Positions 43,105 to 52,440 of a stretch of DNA of 64,000 bases are shown here, one piece after another. Positions within the stretch are counted from its first letter, which is position 1. Each line of letters begins with the position of its first letter. Under the pieces are notes generated by a model, which was given only the letters and a program-made list of their open reading frames with translations, had not been told where the DNA came from and searched no databases. The position numbers were made by a program, and so were the translations under genes. This stretch comes from DATFQI01 sp963831105 (GTDB lineage: Bacteria; Actinomycetota; Thermoleophilia; Solirubrobacterales; Solirubrobacteraceae). The stretch lies in the NCBI GenBank assembly GCA_963831105.1, contig CAWHOS010000009.1, forward strand, positions 372,001-436,000, in the 5' to 3' direction.

Positions 43105-43552
43105 GGCTCGGCGGCCCCTCGAGGACGTACAGCAGCGCCAGCACGCCGATCGTGATCGCGGCGTCGGCCACGTTGAACGCCGGCCACAGCGGGAGGTCGA
43201 CGAAGTCGGTCACGGCCCCCTCGCGCGCGCGGTCGATCAGGTTGCCGGCGGCGCCGCCGAGCAGCAGACCGGTCGGCAGCCAGACCAGCGGACGGCTCAG
43301 GTGGGTGGCGAAGAAGGCCAGCAGCGCGACCAGGGCGAGCACCGCGACCACGGCGACGATCGCGCCGCCGCCGCTGAAGAAGCCGAACGCGACGCCGGAG
43401 TTGCGCGTGTTGACGAGGTCCAGGCCCGGCAGCACGTCGATCCGCTCGGCCCGCCCGATCGAGCCGCGCACGATCGCCTTGGTCGCCTGGTCGGCGGCGA
43501 GCACCAGCACGGCGACGGCGAGGGTGCGCAGCACCGCCCCGCGGGGCGTCAC
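43082..43552 (-). CDS. lspA: Signal peptidase II (prolipoprotein signal peptidase)
   Basis: A 156-residue four-helix membrane aspartyl protease that removes lipoprotein signal peptides. The catalytic Asp residues lie in AAGNLIDRAREG and FNVADAAITIG; the NTRNSGVAFGFF segment is also conserved. Its GTG overlaps the yggT stop (GTGA). Lipoprotein substrates in this window include the zinc-binding protein at 1-668 and the protein at 8416. Confidence 0.94.
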   Translation of the reverse strand: MTPRGAVLRTLAVAVLVLAADQATKAIVRGSIGRAERIDVLPGLDLVNTRNSGVAFGFFSGGGAIVAVVAVLALVALLAFFATHLSRPLVWLPTGLLLGGAAGNLIDRAREGAVTDFVDLPLWPAFNVADAAITIGVLALLYVLEGPPSRGDRRPA

Positions 43553-43839
43553 GGGGCGATCAGGGAGACGACGATGCCGCCGACGATGCGCAGCACGATG
43601 ATCGCGACGATCGGGCTGAGGTCGATCGGGCCGATCTGGAGCGGCAGCCGCCGGAAGATCCGCAGGTAGGGCTCGGAGACGTCGCGCAGGAAGTCCAGCA
43701 CCGCGCTGAAGGCGCGGTTGTACGGCACGCGGGCCCCGAGCGAGAACACGAACTGGGCCACGATCCACGCGATGATGCAGATCGTGTAGACGAAGATCAG
43801 CGCCGCGACGAAGTCGGCGATCTCCTGGCGGGCCTCCAT
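43549..43839 (-). CDS. YggT family membrane protein
   Basis: A 96-residue protein with two hydrophobic segments (FVAALIFVYTICIIAWIVAQ and IDLSPIVAIIVLRIVGGIVV) flanking the family signature DVSEPYLRIFRRLPLQIGPID. YggT proteins occur in the sepF neighbourhood of actinobacteria and firmicutes and may help division or envelope functions. It overlaps proC by one base and lspA by four. Confidence 0.88.
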   Translation of the reverse strand: MEARQEIADFVAALIFVYTICIIAWIVAQFVFSLGARVPYNRAFSAVLDFLRDVSEPYLRIFRRLPLQIGPIDLSPIVAIIVLRIVGGIVVSLIAP

Positions 43840-44585
43840 CAGCCCGCGACCTCGTCCATCGCGCGCGAGAGCGCCGCGCGCACGCCGCCGGCCTCCAGCG
43901 CGGCCAGCCCGCGCGCGGTGGAGCCGCCGGGCGAGGTGACGGCGCGCCGCACCGCGAGCGTGTCGCCGTCCCGGCGGCGCAGCAGCTCGGCGGTGCCGGC
44001 CATGCCCTCGATGACGAGCGCCTGCGCGGTCGCGGCCGGCATGCCCTGGCGGACGGCGGCATCGACCCAGGCTTCCACGAACAGCGCCCAGTAGGCGGGC
44101 GCGACGCCCATGCAAGCGCCCGCGACGCCCATCAGCCGCTCGGGCACCTCGATCACCGTGCCGAGGCGGCCGAAGCGCTCACGCACCTCGGCGTACAGCT
44201 CCGCGTCGACGGGTGCGTCGGGCTCCGCGAAGGCGAGCACGCCGCGGCCGACCTCGGCCGGCGTGTTCGGCTCCACGCAGAAGACGGGCGTGTCCGGGTA
44301 GGCGGCGCGCACGTCGGCCTGGGTGGCGCGCGCGAGGATCGACACGACGGCCTTGGCGGCGCCGCCGACCTCGGCCGCCACGGCGGCCAGCTGGGCCGGC
44401 TTGTGGGCGAGGATCACGAGATCGGCGCGCTCGGCCACCTCGCGGTTGGGCAGCGCCTCGCCCCCCAGCTCCTGCGCGAGCGCGCGAGCACGGCCCGAGC
44501 CGGAGTCGCTGCACAGCACGGGCTCGCCCCAGCCGCGGGCGAGCGCCGACGCCATGTTGCCCGAGCCGATGAAGCCGACCTGCAT
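43839..44585 (-). CDS. proC: Pyrroline-5-carboxylate reductase
   Basis: A 248-residue enzyme for the last step of proline synthesis. The NAD(P)-binding start is QVGFIGSGNMASALARGW; the C-terminal signature is close to canonical in VRRAVTSPGGSTARGLAALE. It sits between yggT and sepF, a common actinobacterial arrangement, except that a PKD-domain gene has been inserted on the sepF side. It is slightly shorter than average (usual ~270). Confidence 0.92.
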   Translation of the reverse strand: MQVGFIGSGNMASALARGWGEPVLCSDSGSGRARALAQELGGEALPNREVAERADLVILAHKPAQLAAVAAEVGGAAKAVVSILARATQADVRAAYPDTPVFCVEPNTPAEVGRGVLAFAEPDAPVDAELYAEVRERFGRLGTVIEVPERLMGVAGACMGVAPAYWALFVEAWVDAAVRQGMPAATAQALVIEGMAGTAELLRRRDGDTLAVRRAVTSPGGSTARGLAALEAGGVRAALSRAMDEVAG

Positions 44586-44601
44586 GGCGGGTGAATATAG
44601 G

Positions 44602-44632
44602 GGCCGGCGCCCGCGAGTCGCGGGCGCCGGCC
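44602..44632 (-). terminator. 14-bp perfect hairpin after the PKD-domain gene
   Basis: GGCCGGCGCCCGCG (44602-44615) pairs perfectly with 44619-44632 across a 3-nt AGT loop. It lies 15 nt beyond the stop of the minus-strand PKD gene and 16 nt before the proC start. Confidence 0.7.
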
Positions 44633-44646
44633 TGCGGGAGGGGAGC

Positions 44647-46279
44647 TCAGCGCGCGGCGAACGTGCGCGCGGGCCGGCGGCCGTGGAACTCGCCGTCGGG
44701 CATCGCGACCGGGCCGCGGCCGACGGCGGCGCCCGGCTGCGCGACCGAGGCCGAGGCGCGCGCGGCGCCGGGCTTGCCGGTCAGCGTGATCGCGATCCTG
44801 GTCGTCTTGGCCGCGCCGCCGGCGGGCGTGTAGGTGGCCTTGACCGTGTACTTGCCGGCCTTCGTGCGCTTGGGCAGCTTGAGCTTGTAGCCCGTGACGC
44901 CGGCGCGGACGGCGGTGCCGCCGCGGGAGACGATGCGCCCGCCGCGGACGAGCGAGAGCTGCACGCGGCCGGCGGCGTCGGCGTCCAGCGAGAGCCGGAT
45001 CGCCTTGGCCTTGGCGGCCAGCTTGCGCGGCGCGGCGATCGACAGCGTCGCCTCGCCGGCGTCGTCCCCGCCGGCGTCGTCGCCGCCGGCGTCGTCGTGC
45101 CGCCGCCGGCGTCGTCGTGCCGCCGCCCGGCGTCGTGGTGCCGCCGCCCGGCGTGCGTCGGGCGTGCTCCGTGCCGCCGGTCGTGGGCGCCGTGACCGTG
45201 ATCACCTTCGTCGCCGTGGCGGTGTTGCCGGCGTTGTCCGCCACCGTCAGGCGGACCTCGAAGGTCCCCGTCTGGGTGAACGTGTGGCTGGCGGAGGCGC
45301 CGTTGCCGCCCGCGGTGTTGTCGCCCCAGGTCCAGCTGCTCTGGTCCGCGACGCCGGAGGTGGCGTCGGTCGCCTGGGCCTGGAAGGTGACGAGGTCGCC
45401 GGCCTTGACCGTGGTCGCCGAGGCGCCGATCGAGGCGGCCGGCGCGGTGCGGTCGAGCACGACGCCGTCGCAGGAGGGGTCGGAGAGGTTGGCCTTGTCG
45501 GCCGAGGCGCTCTGGTTCGCGTTGCTCGGGTTGTCCGGGATCGAGGCGTCGGCGGCGCGGATGCAGGCCCAGATCGGGCCGTCCGGAGCCGGGCTCGCGC
45601 CGGAGCCGTAGTCGGCGGTGCAGTTGAAGCTCGTCGACTTGCCGGCGCCCGCGGGCATCGAGCAGGCCGGCGTGTAGCCGTAGATGAAGCCCTTGCTCGC
45701 GTCGCAGAGGCCGCCTGGGCCGCCGCCGAACTGGAAGCAGAGGAAGTTGGCCGGGAACGGGCCGGCGACGTCGTCGCTGAAGTCGACCTTCAGCGGGACC
45801 TGCGCGTTCTTCGTGAACTGCGCGCCGCCCGCGAGGGTGACGGCGGCGGTCGGCTTGGAGCGGTCGATCGTCGTGTAGGCGCGGCGGCCGAGCATCGTGC
45901 CCATCGAGCACGAGTTCGGGCCGTCGGGGTAGAAGAGCGAGTCGTTGGTGAACGAGTAGCGGCCCTGGGCGCAGACGCCGTACTGGCCGCCGTGCTGGAG
46001 GGAGGCCACGCCGGACCAGTTGGCCCACGCGTTGCCGGCGCCGGTGCCGTAGTTGACGGTCGGGGACGCGACCTCGGCGTTGTTCGCGTAGTAGCGGAAC
46101 TGGACCTGGTACGCGTCGATCCCCGAGCCCTGGGCGGGCCACTCGAAGAACTGCGTGTTCTGGGCGGAGTTCGTGAACAGCGGCTCGCCGGTTCCGGCAG
46201 GCTGGACCTGCGCGGCGGCGGGCTGTGTCAGGGCCACGGCGCACGCCACCGCGCCGAGGCAGATCAGTCGGGTTCGCAT
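44647..46279 (-). CDS. Secreted PKD-domain surface protein (two frameshifts in a repeat tract)
   Basis: An exported protein of about 540 residues. A signal peptide (LICLGAVACAVALTQPAAAQ) is followed by ~270 residues of beta-rich sequence with several Cys pairs (for example CSMGTM, FLCFQFGGGPGGLCD). A PKD domain lies around 290-385 (VTFQAQATDATSG, SSWTWGDN, SHTFTQTGTFEVRLTVAD). A TTTPGGG repeat tract follows, and then a C-terminal surface-type module (VRAGVTGYKLKLPKRTKAGKYT). Two frame changes fall within the TTTPGGG repeats (about 45060-45140), where indel errors are expected. Likely an adhesin or wall protein; it interrupts the sepF-proC order. Confidence 0.72.
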
Positions 46280-46349
46280 GGCCAGGAGCGTGCCAGCGGC
46301 CCCAGTGCCCGGCATTCCGGTTCCCCGGTGAACCGGAAGCGGGTTCTTC

Positions 46350-46397
46350 CCCGCTAATCAGCGGGTTGTGGTCCTGCGGATCCGGGGGTTATCCCCC
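46350..46397 (-). terminator. Two hairpins downstream of sepF
   Basis: GGGGG-TTAT-CCCCC (46384-46397) directly abuts the sepF stop, and CCCGCT (46350-46355) pairs with AGCGGG (46360-46365). Together they probably terminate the sepF transcript before the PKD gene. Confidence 0.5.
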
Positions 46398-46979
46398 TCA
46401 GGACTGGTTGAAGAAGCCCTTCTCGATCAGCCGCGCGCGCTCCTCGGCCGAGACCTCGACGTTGCGCGGCGTGAGCAGGAAGACCTTGTCGGCGATCCGC
46501 TGCATGCCGCCGTCGAGCGCGTACGTGAGGCCCGAGGCGAAGTCGATCAGCCGCTTGGAGAGGTCGGTGTCCGAGCCCTGGAGGTTGAGGATCACCGGGA
46601 TCGTGTCCTTGAACTTGTCCGCGACGTCCTGGGCGTCGTTGAACGACTTCGGGATCACCAGGTGCACGCGCACGTCGCGGCCGTTGGCGTTGCGCGGCGC
46701 GGCCACGGCGCCGCCTCCGCCCCCGCCTCCGCCCGTCCCGACGGAGCGCAGCACGCTCGTGCGCCGCTCGGACGGCGAGTCGTCGGCGAAGATGTCGTCG
46801 ATCTCGTCACGGCGGCGGCGGGACTGCAGCCGGCGCACGTTGGGCCGCTCGCGGTAGCGGCTCTCGAGCTCGGCCTCCGAGTCCCGGGGGTCGGGCTCCT
46901 CGTAGTCGTCGTACGCGTCGCGGTCCTCGGCGAGGCCGAAGTAGACGAGCGTGCGGTGCCAGGTGTCGCTGAAGCCCAT
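46398..46979 (-). CDS. sepF: Cell division protein SepF
   Basis: A 193-residue SepF. The N-terminal amphipathic membrane anchor is MGFSDTWHRTLVYFGLAED; a charged linker with a Gly-run (GTGGGGGGGG) leads to the SepF core (VHLVIPKSFNDAQDVADKFK, PVILNLQGSDTDLSKRLIDF, ASGLTYALDGGMQRI). It tethers FtsZ to the membrane in actinobacteria, which lack FtsA. Upstream in the same direction are yggS and pgeF, the usual genes following ftsZ. Confidence 0.95.
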   Translation of the reverse strand: MGFSDTWHRTLVYFGLAEDRDAYDDYEEPDPRDSEAELESRYRERPNVRRLQSRRRRDEIDDIFADDSPSERRTSVLRSVGTGGGGGGGGAVAAPRNANGRDVRVHLVIPKSFNDAQDVADKFKDTIPVILNLQGSDTDLSKRLIDFASGLTYALDGGMQRIADKVFLLTPRNVEVSAEERARLIEKGFFNQS

Positions 46980-47028
46980 GTCGCGTGTGGGTTCGGGGTC
47001 AGCCCCGAGTTCCCTGCAACTCCCCAGT

Positions 47029-47658
47029 CTAGGCGTACAAGACGGAGCCGACCCGCACGATCGTCGCGCCCTCCTCCGCGGCGACCTTGTAGTCCTGCGA
47101 GGTGCCCATCGAGAGGTGGTGCAGGCCGTGCTCGCGGGCGAGCTCGCGCAGGGCCGCGAAGTACGGGCGGCTGGCCTCGGGGTCCTCGGTGTAGGGCGGC
47201 ATCGTCATCAGGCCGGCGACCGTCACGGGGCAGCGCTCGATGAAGGCGCCGAGCTCGGCGGGTGCGATCCCGGCCTTGCCCTCCTCCCCCGCCACGTCGA
47301 CCTCGACCAGCACCTGCGTCTCCGGCGTGCCGTGCTGCTCCAGCTTCCGCAGCGCCGAGTCCGACGCGACCGAGTGGATCAGCTCCACGTGCGGGAGCAC
47401 GTCCTTGACCTTGCGGCTCTGGAGCTGGCCGATGAAGTGCCAGCGGAACGCGCCCGGGTGCGCCTCGGCCTTCGCGGCCAGGTCCTGCGCGCGGTTCTCG
47501 CCGAGCAGCGTGACCCCGGCCTCCGCGAGCACCTCGAGCTCCTCGAGCGGGACGTACTTGACGGCCGCCAGCAGCTCCGCGTCGCCGATCTCGGAGCGGA
47601 TCCGCTCGGCGTTCTCGCGCACCCGGGCGGCGTCCAGCCCCGTGATCAGGCGCGCCAC
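47029..47658 (-). CDS. YggS-family pyridoxal phosphate-binding protein (PLP homeostasis)
   Basis: A 209-residue PROSC/YggS protein with a single alanine-racemase-like TIM barrel. The PLP Lys lies in LLAAVKYVPLEELEVLAEAG; other signatures are GENRAQDLAAKAE, WHFIGQLQSRKV, LVEVDVAGEEGKAG and LSMGTSQDYKVAAEEGAT. It buffers cellular PLP and is not an enzyme. The GTG at 47658 overlaps the pgeF 3' end by 13 nt. Confidence 0.93.
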   Translation of the reverse strand: MARLITGLDAARVRENAERIRSEIGDAELLAAVKYVPLEELEVLAEAGVTLLGENRAQDLAAKAEAHPGAFRWHFIGQLQSRKVKDVLPHVELIHSVASDSALRKLEQHGTPETQVLVEVDVAGEEGKAGIAPAELGAFIERCPVTVAGLMTMPPYTEDPEASRPYFAALRELAREHGLHHLSMGTSQDYKVAAEEGATIVRVGSVLYA

Positions 47659-48398
47659 ACGACCCCCGCCTGGCGCCCGGTCACGCCGCCGTCGGCGCGG
47701 TGGGAGAAGAACAGGTCGGGCCGGCAGATCGTGCACAGGCCGAGGTCGTGGACCTCCTCGACGCCCGCCTCGGCGAGGTCGTGGCGGGCCACCGCGGGCA
47801 GGTCCAGGTTGCGCTCGCCGACCCGCGCGCCTGGCACGTGGGCGAAGTGCTCGAAGCGGTCCTCGCCGACCTCGTAGCAGCAGCCGCGCGCGCACGGGCC
47901 GATCGCGGCGCGGATCGGGCCCTCGCCGCCGACCTCGCGCAGCGCGCGCACGCCCTCGGCGACGATCCCGCCCGCCAGGCCGCCCCAGCCGCCGTGCAGC
48001 GCGGCGACGGCGCCGTCGGCGGCGAGCGCGATCGGCAGGCAGTCGGCGGCGAAGACGAGCGCCGCCGCGTCGGTCAGTGCGGTCGCCTGGCCGTCCTCGT
48101 CGGCGGCCGGGCGGGCCGCACCGGGCGGCTCGGTCGCGCGCCGGACCGTGGTGCCGTGGACCTGGCGGCCGTAGAGGAAGCGCTCGCGCGGCAGGCCGAC
48201 GGCGGCCGCGAGCCGGTCGCGGTTGGCGTCGACGTTGGCGCCGTCGTCGTCGGTGAGCCGCCCGAGGTTGAGCGAGTCGAACGGCTGCGGCGAGACCCCG
48301 CCGTGGCGGGAGGAGAAGAGCATGCGCGCGCCGGGCAGCTCGGCGGCGATGTGCTCGCCCTCCCAGCGGAACGGCGGTTCGAGCGTCGGGCGGTCCAC
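47646..48398 (-). CDS. pgeF: Peptidoglycan editing factor / purine nucleoside phosphorylase-like (laccase-domain, YfiH family)
   Basis: A 250-residue multicopper-polyphenol-oxidase-fold protein. Family landmarks: SSRHGGVSPQPFDSLNLG, QVHGTTV, VFAADCLPIALA, HGGWGGLAGGI and the CTICRPDLFFSHRADGGVTGRQ end; the His and Cys of the metal site are retained. Members act on peptidoglycan precursors or as purine phosphorylases. It lies between the CCA-type transferase and yggS. Confidence 0.9.
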   Translation of the reverse strand: MDRPTLEPPFRWEGEHIAAELPGARMLFSSRHGGVSPQPFDSLNLGRLTDDDGANVDANRDRLAAAVGLPRERFLYGRQVHGTTVRRATEPPGAARPAADEDGQATALTDAAALVFAADCLPIALAADGAVAALHGGWGGLAGGIVAEGVRALREVGGEGPIRAAIGPCARGCCYEVGEDRFEHFAHVPGARVGERNLDLPAVARHDLAEAGVEEVHDLGLCTICRPDLFFSHRADGGVTGRQAGVVWRA

Positions 48399-48408
48399 CC
48401 GTCCGATC

Positions 48409-49639
48409 CTACGAGGGCCGCACGGCGGCGAGCCCGGCCGCGAGCTGCTCCTCGGCGCCCGGCGCCTCGCCCGCCAGCGCTGCGAGCTGCGCCGCCTCGA
48501 GCGCGTCGCCGACCGCGGGCCCCGTGAGGCCGGCCGCCACGAAGTCGTCGCCCGTGATGGCGAGCCGCCGGTGGCGGACGTCGCCGAGCCAGCGGCGGGC
48601 CGCCTCCTCGGCACGACCGGGGCAGAGCGCGCCGGCGACCGCCACCGCCTCCGGCGTGCGCCGGTGCAGCGTGCGCCACAGGTCGGCATCCGTGAGCTCG
48701 GGGTCCTCGAGCGCCGGGTCCTCGTGCTCGAGCGCGTCGCACAGGCGACCCGCGCCGTCGGCGGCCTTGGCGACGATCCCGCGCGAGCGGGCATCGAACT
48801 CGAGCCGGTCGAGCGCGACGCTGAGGTCATGCGCGTCGGCGCCGGGCGTCCCGCCGAGCGTCGTGGCGAGGGCCACGAGGTCCGCGCGGGCGTCCGGGGG
48901 CGTCAGCGCCAGCGCGCGCTCCAGGAACGCGCGGTCGACGCGGAACCCCGGGTGCACGACCGCGCGCCCGAGGCCGTGGCGCTCGAGCTCCAGCAGCGCC
49001 GCGGGCTGCGGCTCGCGCAGCAGCAGCCGCAGCTCCGAGCCGAGCCGCGCGCCCGACACGGTGTCGGCGCGGCGCGCGGGCGGCGAGCGCGTCCGTGTCC
49101 GGATCGGGCTCGAACCCGAGCCGCGCGGCGTAGCGGGCCAGGCGCAGCAGCCGGGTCGGGTCGTCCTCGAACGAGCGGTCGTGCAGGACCCGCAGCAAAC
49201 CGGCGCCGAGATCGGCGCGGGCGCCGGGGAACTCGGTCAGGGCGCCGTCGGCGAGCCGCAGGGCGATCGCGTTGACGGTGAAGTCGCGGCGCGCGAGGTC
49301 CTCCTCGATGCTCGCGCCCAACCGCACATCGGGCAGCGCCCCCGGGTGCGAGTAGGTCTCCGTGCGCGCCGTGACGACGTCGAACGTCGCCGCCGGCGAG
49401 CGCACGATCGCCGTGCCGAAGCGGTCGTGGACCACCACGTCGCCGCCGAGCCGGTCCGCGGCCCGCCGGGCGACGGGGGCCGCGTCGCCCTCCACGACGA
49501 CGTCCAGCTCGCGCGGAACGCGGCCGAGCAGCGCGTCGCGCACGGCGCCGCCGACGACGTACGCGCCCGGGTCGGCGCCGAGCGCGTCCAGCACGGCGGG
49601 CGCGCCGGGCGCGCGGGCCATCAGCTCCAGCAGGTCCAC
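48409..49639 (-). CDS. tRNA nucleotidyltransferase/poly(A) polymerase-family protein (one frameshift near 49080)
   Basis: A ~410-residue class II nucleotidyltransferase. The head domain shows GAYVVGGAVRDALLG, the catalytic pair in ELDVVVEGD and RRDFTVNAIALRLADG; the neck has DPTRLLRLARYAARLGFEPD. Near 49075-49085 the frame changes and the helical body continues VSGARLGSELRLLLREPQ. It could add or repair the tRNA CCA end, or be a fast-evolving paralogue, since the C-terminal half is Ala/Arg-rich and lacks HD motifs. The GTG at 49639 is only 32 nt from the divergent ATPase gene. Confidence 0.8.
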
Positions 49640-49659
49640 GGCGCAGCATCTTCGCGGGT

Positions 49660-49665
49660 TAGGGT
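49660..49665 (+). promoter_or_regulatory. -10 element TAGGGT before the STAND ATPase gene
   Basis: TAGGGT ends 6 nt before the GTG at 49672; the mRNA would be leaderless. The 32-bp divergent gap leaves no room for a separate 5' leader. Confidence 0.35.
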
Positions 49666-49671
49666 TGGCGC

Positions 49672-51709
49672 GTGCCGGCTGAGCACCAAGGCTCGCCGCT
49701 GGACCGCCCGGCGCTCGTCCGGCGGCTCGCGGGCGCGCTCGACCGCGGCGCGCTGATGCTCGCGGGCCCGGCCGGAGGCGGCAAGACGACCACGCTCGAG
49801 GCCGTCGCGGCGGCGCAGGGGAACGCGATCGCATGGGTCTCGTGCCGGCCGGCGGACGCCGACCCGGGCCGGCTGCTCGCCCGCATCGTCGCCGCGATCC
49901 AGGTGGCGGCGCCGGGCGCCGCCGACCCGCTCGCGGCGCGGCTGGCGGCGGCCTCGGAGCCCGTGCGCCCGCGCGCCGCCGCGCGAGCGCTGGCCGCCGA
50001 GCTCGCCGAGCGGCTGCCCGCGCCGCTGACGATCGTGCTCGACGACGCGGATCCGCTCGCGGGCGGCACGACCGACCGGCCCGGCGGGACGGCGCTCGAC
50101 GTCGTCCGCGTGCTCGCGCAGGCGCCGCACCTGCAGGTGGCGATCGGCGCGGCGGCTCCGCTCGACGTGCCCGCTCATCGGATCGGCACGGCGGAGCTCG
50201 CGTTCACGCGCGACGAGTGCGTCGCGCTGCTCGGCGACGACGGCGCCGCGGTGCACACCGCGACGGGCGGCTGGCCGTTCGGCGTCGCCCTCGCCGCGCA
50301 GGCCGGCCGCGCCGCCCGGCCCGGCGATCCGCTCGAGGAGCACGTCGAGGCGCTGCTCGAGCCGCTCGAGGACGATCTGCGCGCCGTGCTCGTGGACTCC
50401 GCCGCCGCGGCGGCCGTCGACGCCGCGGTGCTGCGCGCGCTGGAGGCGCCGGAGGGGTTCCTCGCGACCCTGCGCGAGCGGGCCGGGCCGGCGGTGCTGC
50501 ACCCGCTCGTGCGCGGCGAGCTCGCGAAGCTGCTCGAGCAGGAGCGGCCGAGCGAGTACCGCGAGCTGCTGCATGCCCGCATCGCCGGGGCGCTCGACGC
50601 CGCGGGCCGCGGCGCGGAGGCGGTCGAGCACTGGCTCGAGGTGCCCGACGAGGCGGCCGCCGCCGTCGCCCGCCACGGCCCGGCGGTCGCTGGACACCGC
50701 GCCCGCCACCGTCGCCCGCTGGCTGTCTCGCATCGACGGCCCGGCGCGGCAAGCCCCCGAGCTGCAGCTGCTGGAGGGCCGGCTCGCGCTCGGCGACGGG
50801 CGCCTGCTGGACGCGCCCGGCCCGCTGCGCCACGCCGTGCTCGGCTTCGAGGCCCGCCTCGACGAGGCGTCCGCCTGGGGCGCCCGGCTCGCGCTCGCCG
50901 ACGCGCTGGGCATGCTGGAGCGCTTCGAGGCCGCCGCGGCGCTCGCGGGCGGCTTCGAGCGCTCGCTCGCCCCCGCCGCGCCGATGGTGGCCGTCACCGC
51001 GGCCGCCGCGCTGGCGGGGACCGGCGCCTTCGATGACGCCGTCGCGCTGTTCGAGCGGGCCGTGGAGAGCCGCCGCGGCGCGCCGTTCGCCCCGTTCGCG
51101 GCGGCCTACCGCGCGGCCTGGGTCGACCTGGCGCGCGGCGACCTCGACGCCGCGCTCGCCCGCGTGCGCGGCGCGGCCGCCGCGCTGCGGCGCGAGGATC
51201 CCTTCGGGCGGCTGGCCCACGTGCTGCTGATCGAGGCGGTCGTGCTCGAGGAGCGCGGCGAGGACGTCGAGGCGCTGGCCGTCGCCGCGGAGGCGCGGGC
51301 GCTGGGCGAGCGCGCGGCGCCGGGCGGCACCGTATCCGACCTCGGCGGGCGCTTCACGGCGGGCGCGCTGGCGCGGCTCGGCCGCCCGGACGAGGCCGAG
51401 GCCGAGCTCGCCGCGCTCGAAGGGCCGGGCACCGGCTGGTACGCGGGCGACCTGCACGTGACCCGCGCGATGATCGCCGCCGCCCGCGGCGACGGCGCGC
51501 TCGCCGTCGAGGAGGGGCGGCGGGCGGTCGATGCCGGCGCGCTTCGCGCCTGGCGCACCCGCGCGCGCACGCTGCCGCGGCTCGCGCCGGTGCTCGCCGC
51601 GTCCGGAGAGGCGGCGTGGGCGCGCGAGCTCGTCGACGCCGCGCTCGCGGGCGCGCCGCCGCAGGCCTCGGTGTCGCGGTTGCGGGCGCTGCGCGACGGG
51701 CTGGGCTAG
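49672..51709 (+). CDS. MalT-like STAND ATPase without a LuxR HTH (one frameshift near 50690)
   Basis: A ~680-residue protein. The NTPase has Walker A GPAGGGKTTT (residues ~31-40), a Walker B-like LTIVLDDADPL and sensor region. After about 340 residues the frame changes near 50690, and TPR-like helical repeats continue (LEGRLALGDGRLLDAPGPLR, FEAAAALAGGFERSL, ARLGRPDEAEAELAALEG) to the stop. LuxR-type MalT relatives end with a DNA-binding HTH; here the protein ends SRLRALRDGLG without one. It may be a signalling scaffold or a shortened regulator. Its stop overlaps that of the convergent aldolase gene. Confidence 0.75.
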
Positions 51710-52440
51710 CCGCGGGCGGTGCGCATCGCAGCGGCCAGCGCGCCCTGCAGGTGCAGGGCGTCGGCGCCGGCCGTGACCATCCCGAAGCGCTCCGACTGCG
51801 CGGGCACGTCCTCCGCCGCCAGGCAGTGGACGCCGGCGACGATCCCGGCGTCCGCGCAGGCGGCGTGGACGAGCGCGAGCGCCTCGAGCACCGGCGGGTG
51901 CTCGAGCCGGAGCGTCGGCTGCAGCCCGAGCGAGAGCGCGAGGTCGGAGGGGCCGATGTAGATGCCGTCGAGGCCCGGCGTGGCGGCGATCTCGGCCGCG
52001 TTCTCGAGCCCGGCCCGCGTCTCGATCATCACGAGGCACAGCGGCCGCTCCCCCGCCCCCGCCCGCAGCGCGCCGAACGAGCGGATCCCCTCGGGCGCGT
52101 AGCGGCAGGCCGCGACCGCGCTCGCCGCCTCCTCCCCGCTCTCCACCATCGGCACGATCACGCCCTGCGCGCCGAGGTCGAGCGCCTGGCCGATCACGAA
52201 CGGCTCGTTGCGGGCGACGCGCACCAGCGGCGCGCTGCCCGCGCCCGCGATCGCCTGCAGCATCGCCATCAGCGTGGTCGGCTCCAGCGCGCCGTGCTGC
52301 TGGTCGGCGACCACGTAGTCGGGGCCGGCCAGCGCCACCGCCTCGGCGGTGAGCGGCGACGGGATCGCCGCCCACAGGCCGATCGCCGGCCCGGCCTCGA
52401 GCCGTTCGCGCAGGCTCAGCGGCACGACGCGGTGCCCCAT
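51706..52440 (-). CDS. HpcH/HpaI-family aldolase (class II, pyruvate-type)
   Basis: A 244-residue TIM-barrel lyase. Visible residues: AGPDYVVADQQHGALEP (catalytic His region), VRVARNEPFVIGQALDLGAQGVIVP (Arg and Gly loop), VMIETRAGLENAAEIAA (metal Glu) and GIYIGPSDLALSLG (metal Asp). It should cleave 2-keto-3-deoxy or 4-hydroxy-2-oxo acids to pyruvate plus an aldehyde using a divalent metal. It overlaps the 3' end of the upstream nuclease-like gene by 25 nt, implying coupling. Confidence 0.88.
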   Translation of the reverse strand: MGHRVVPLSLRERLEAGPAIGLWAAIPSPLTAEAVALAGPDYVVADQQHGALEPTTLMAMLQAIAGAGSAPLVRVARNEPFVIGQALDLGAQGVIVPMVESGEEAASAVAACRYAPEGIRSFGALRAGAGERPLCLVMIETRAGLENAAEIAATPGLDGIYIGPSDLALSLGLQPTLRLEHPPVLEALALVHAACADAGIVAGVHCLAAEDVPAQSERFGMVTAGADALHLQGALAAAMRTARG

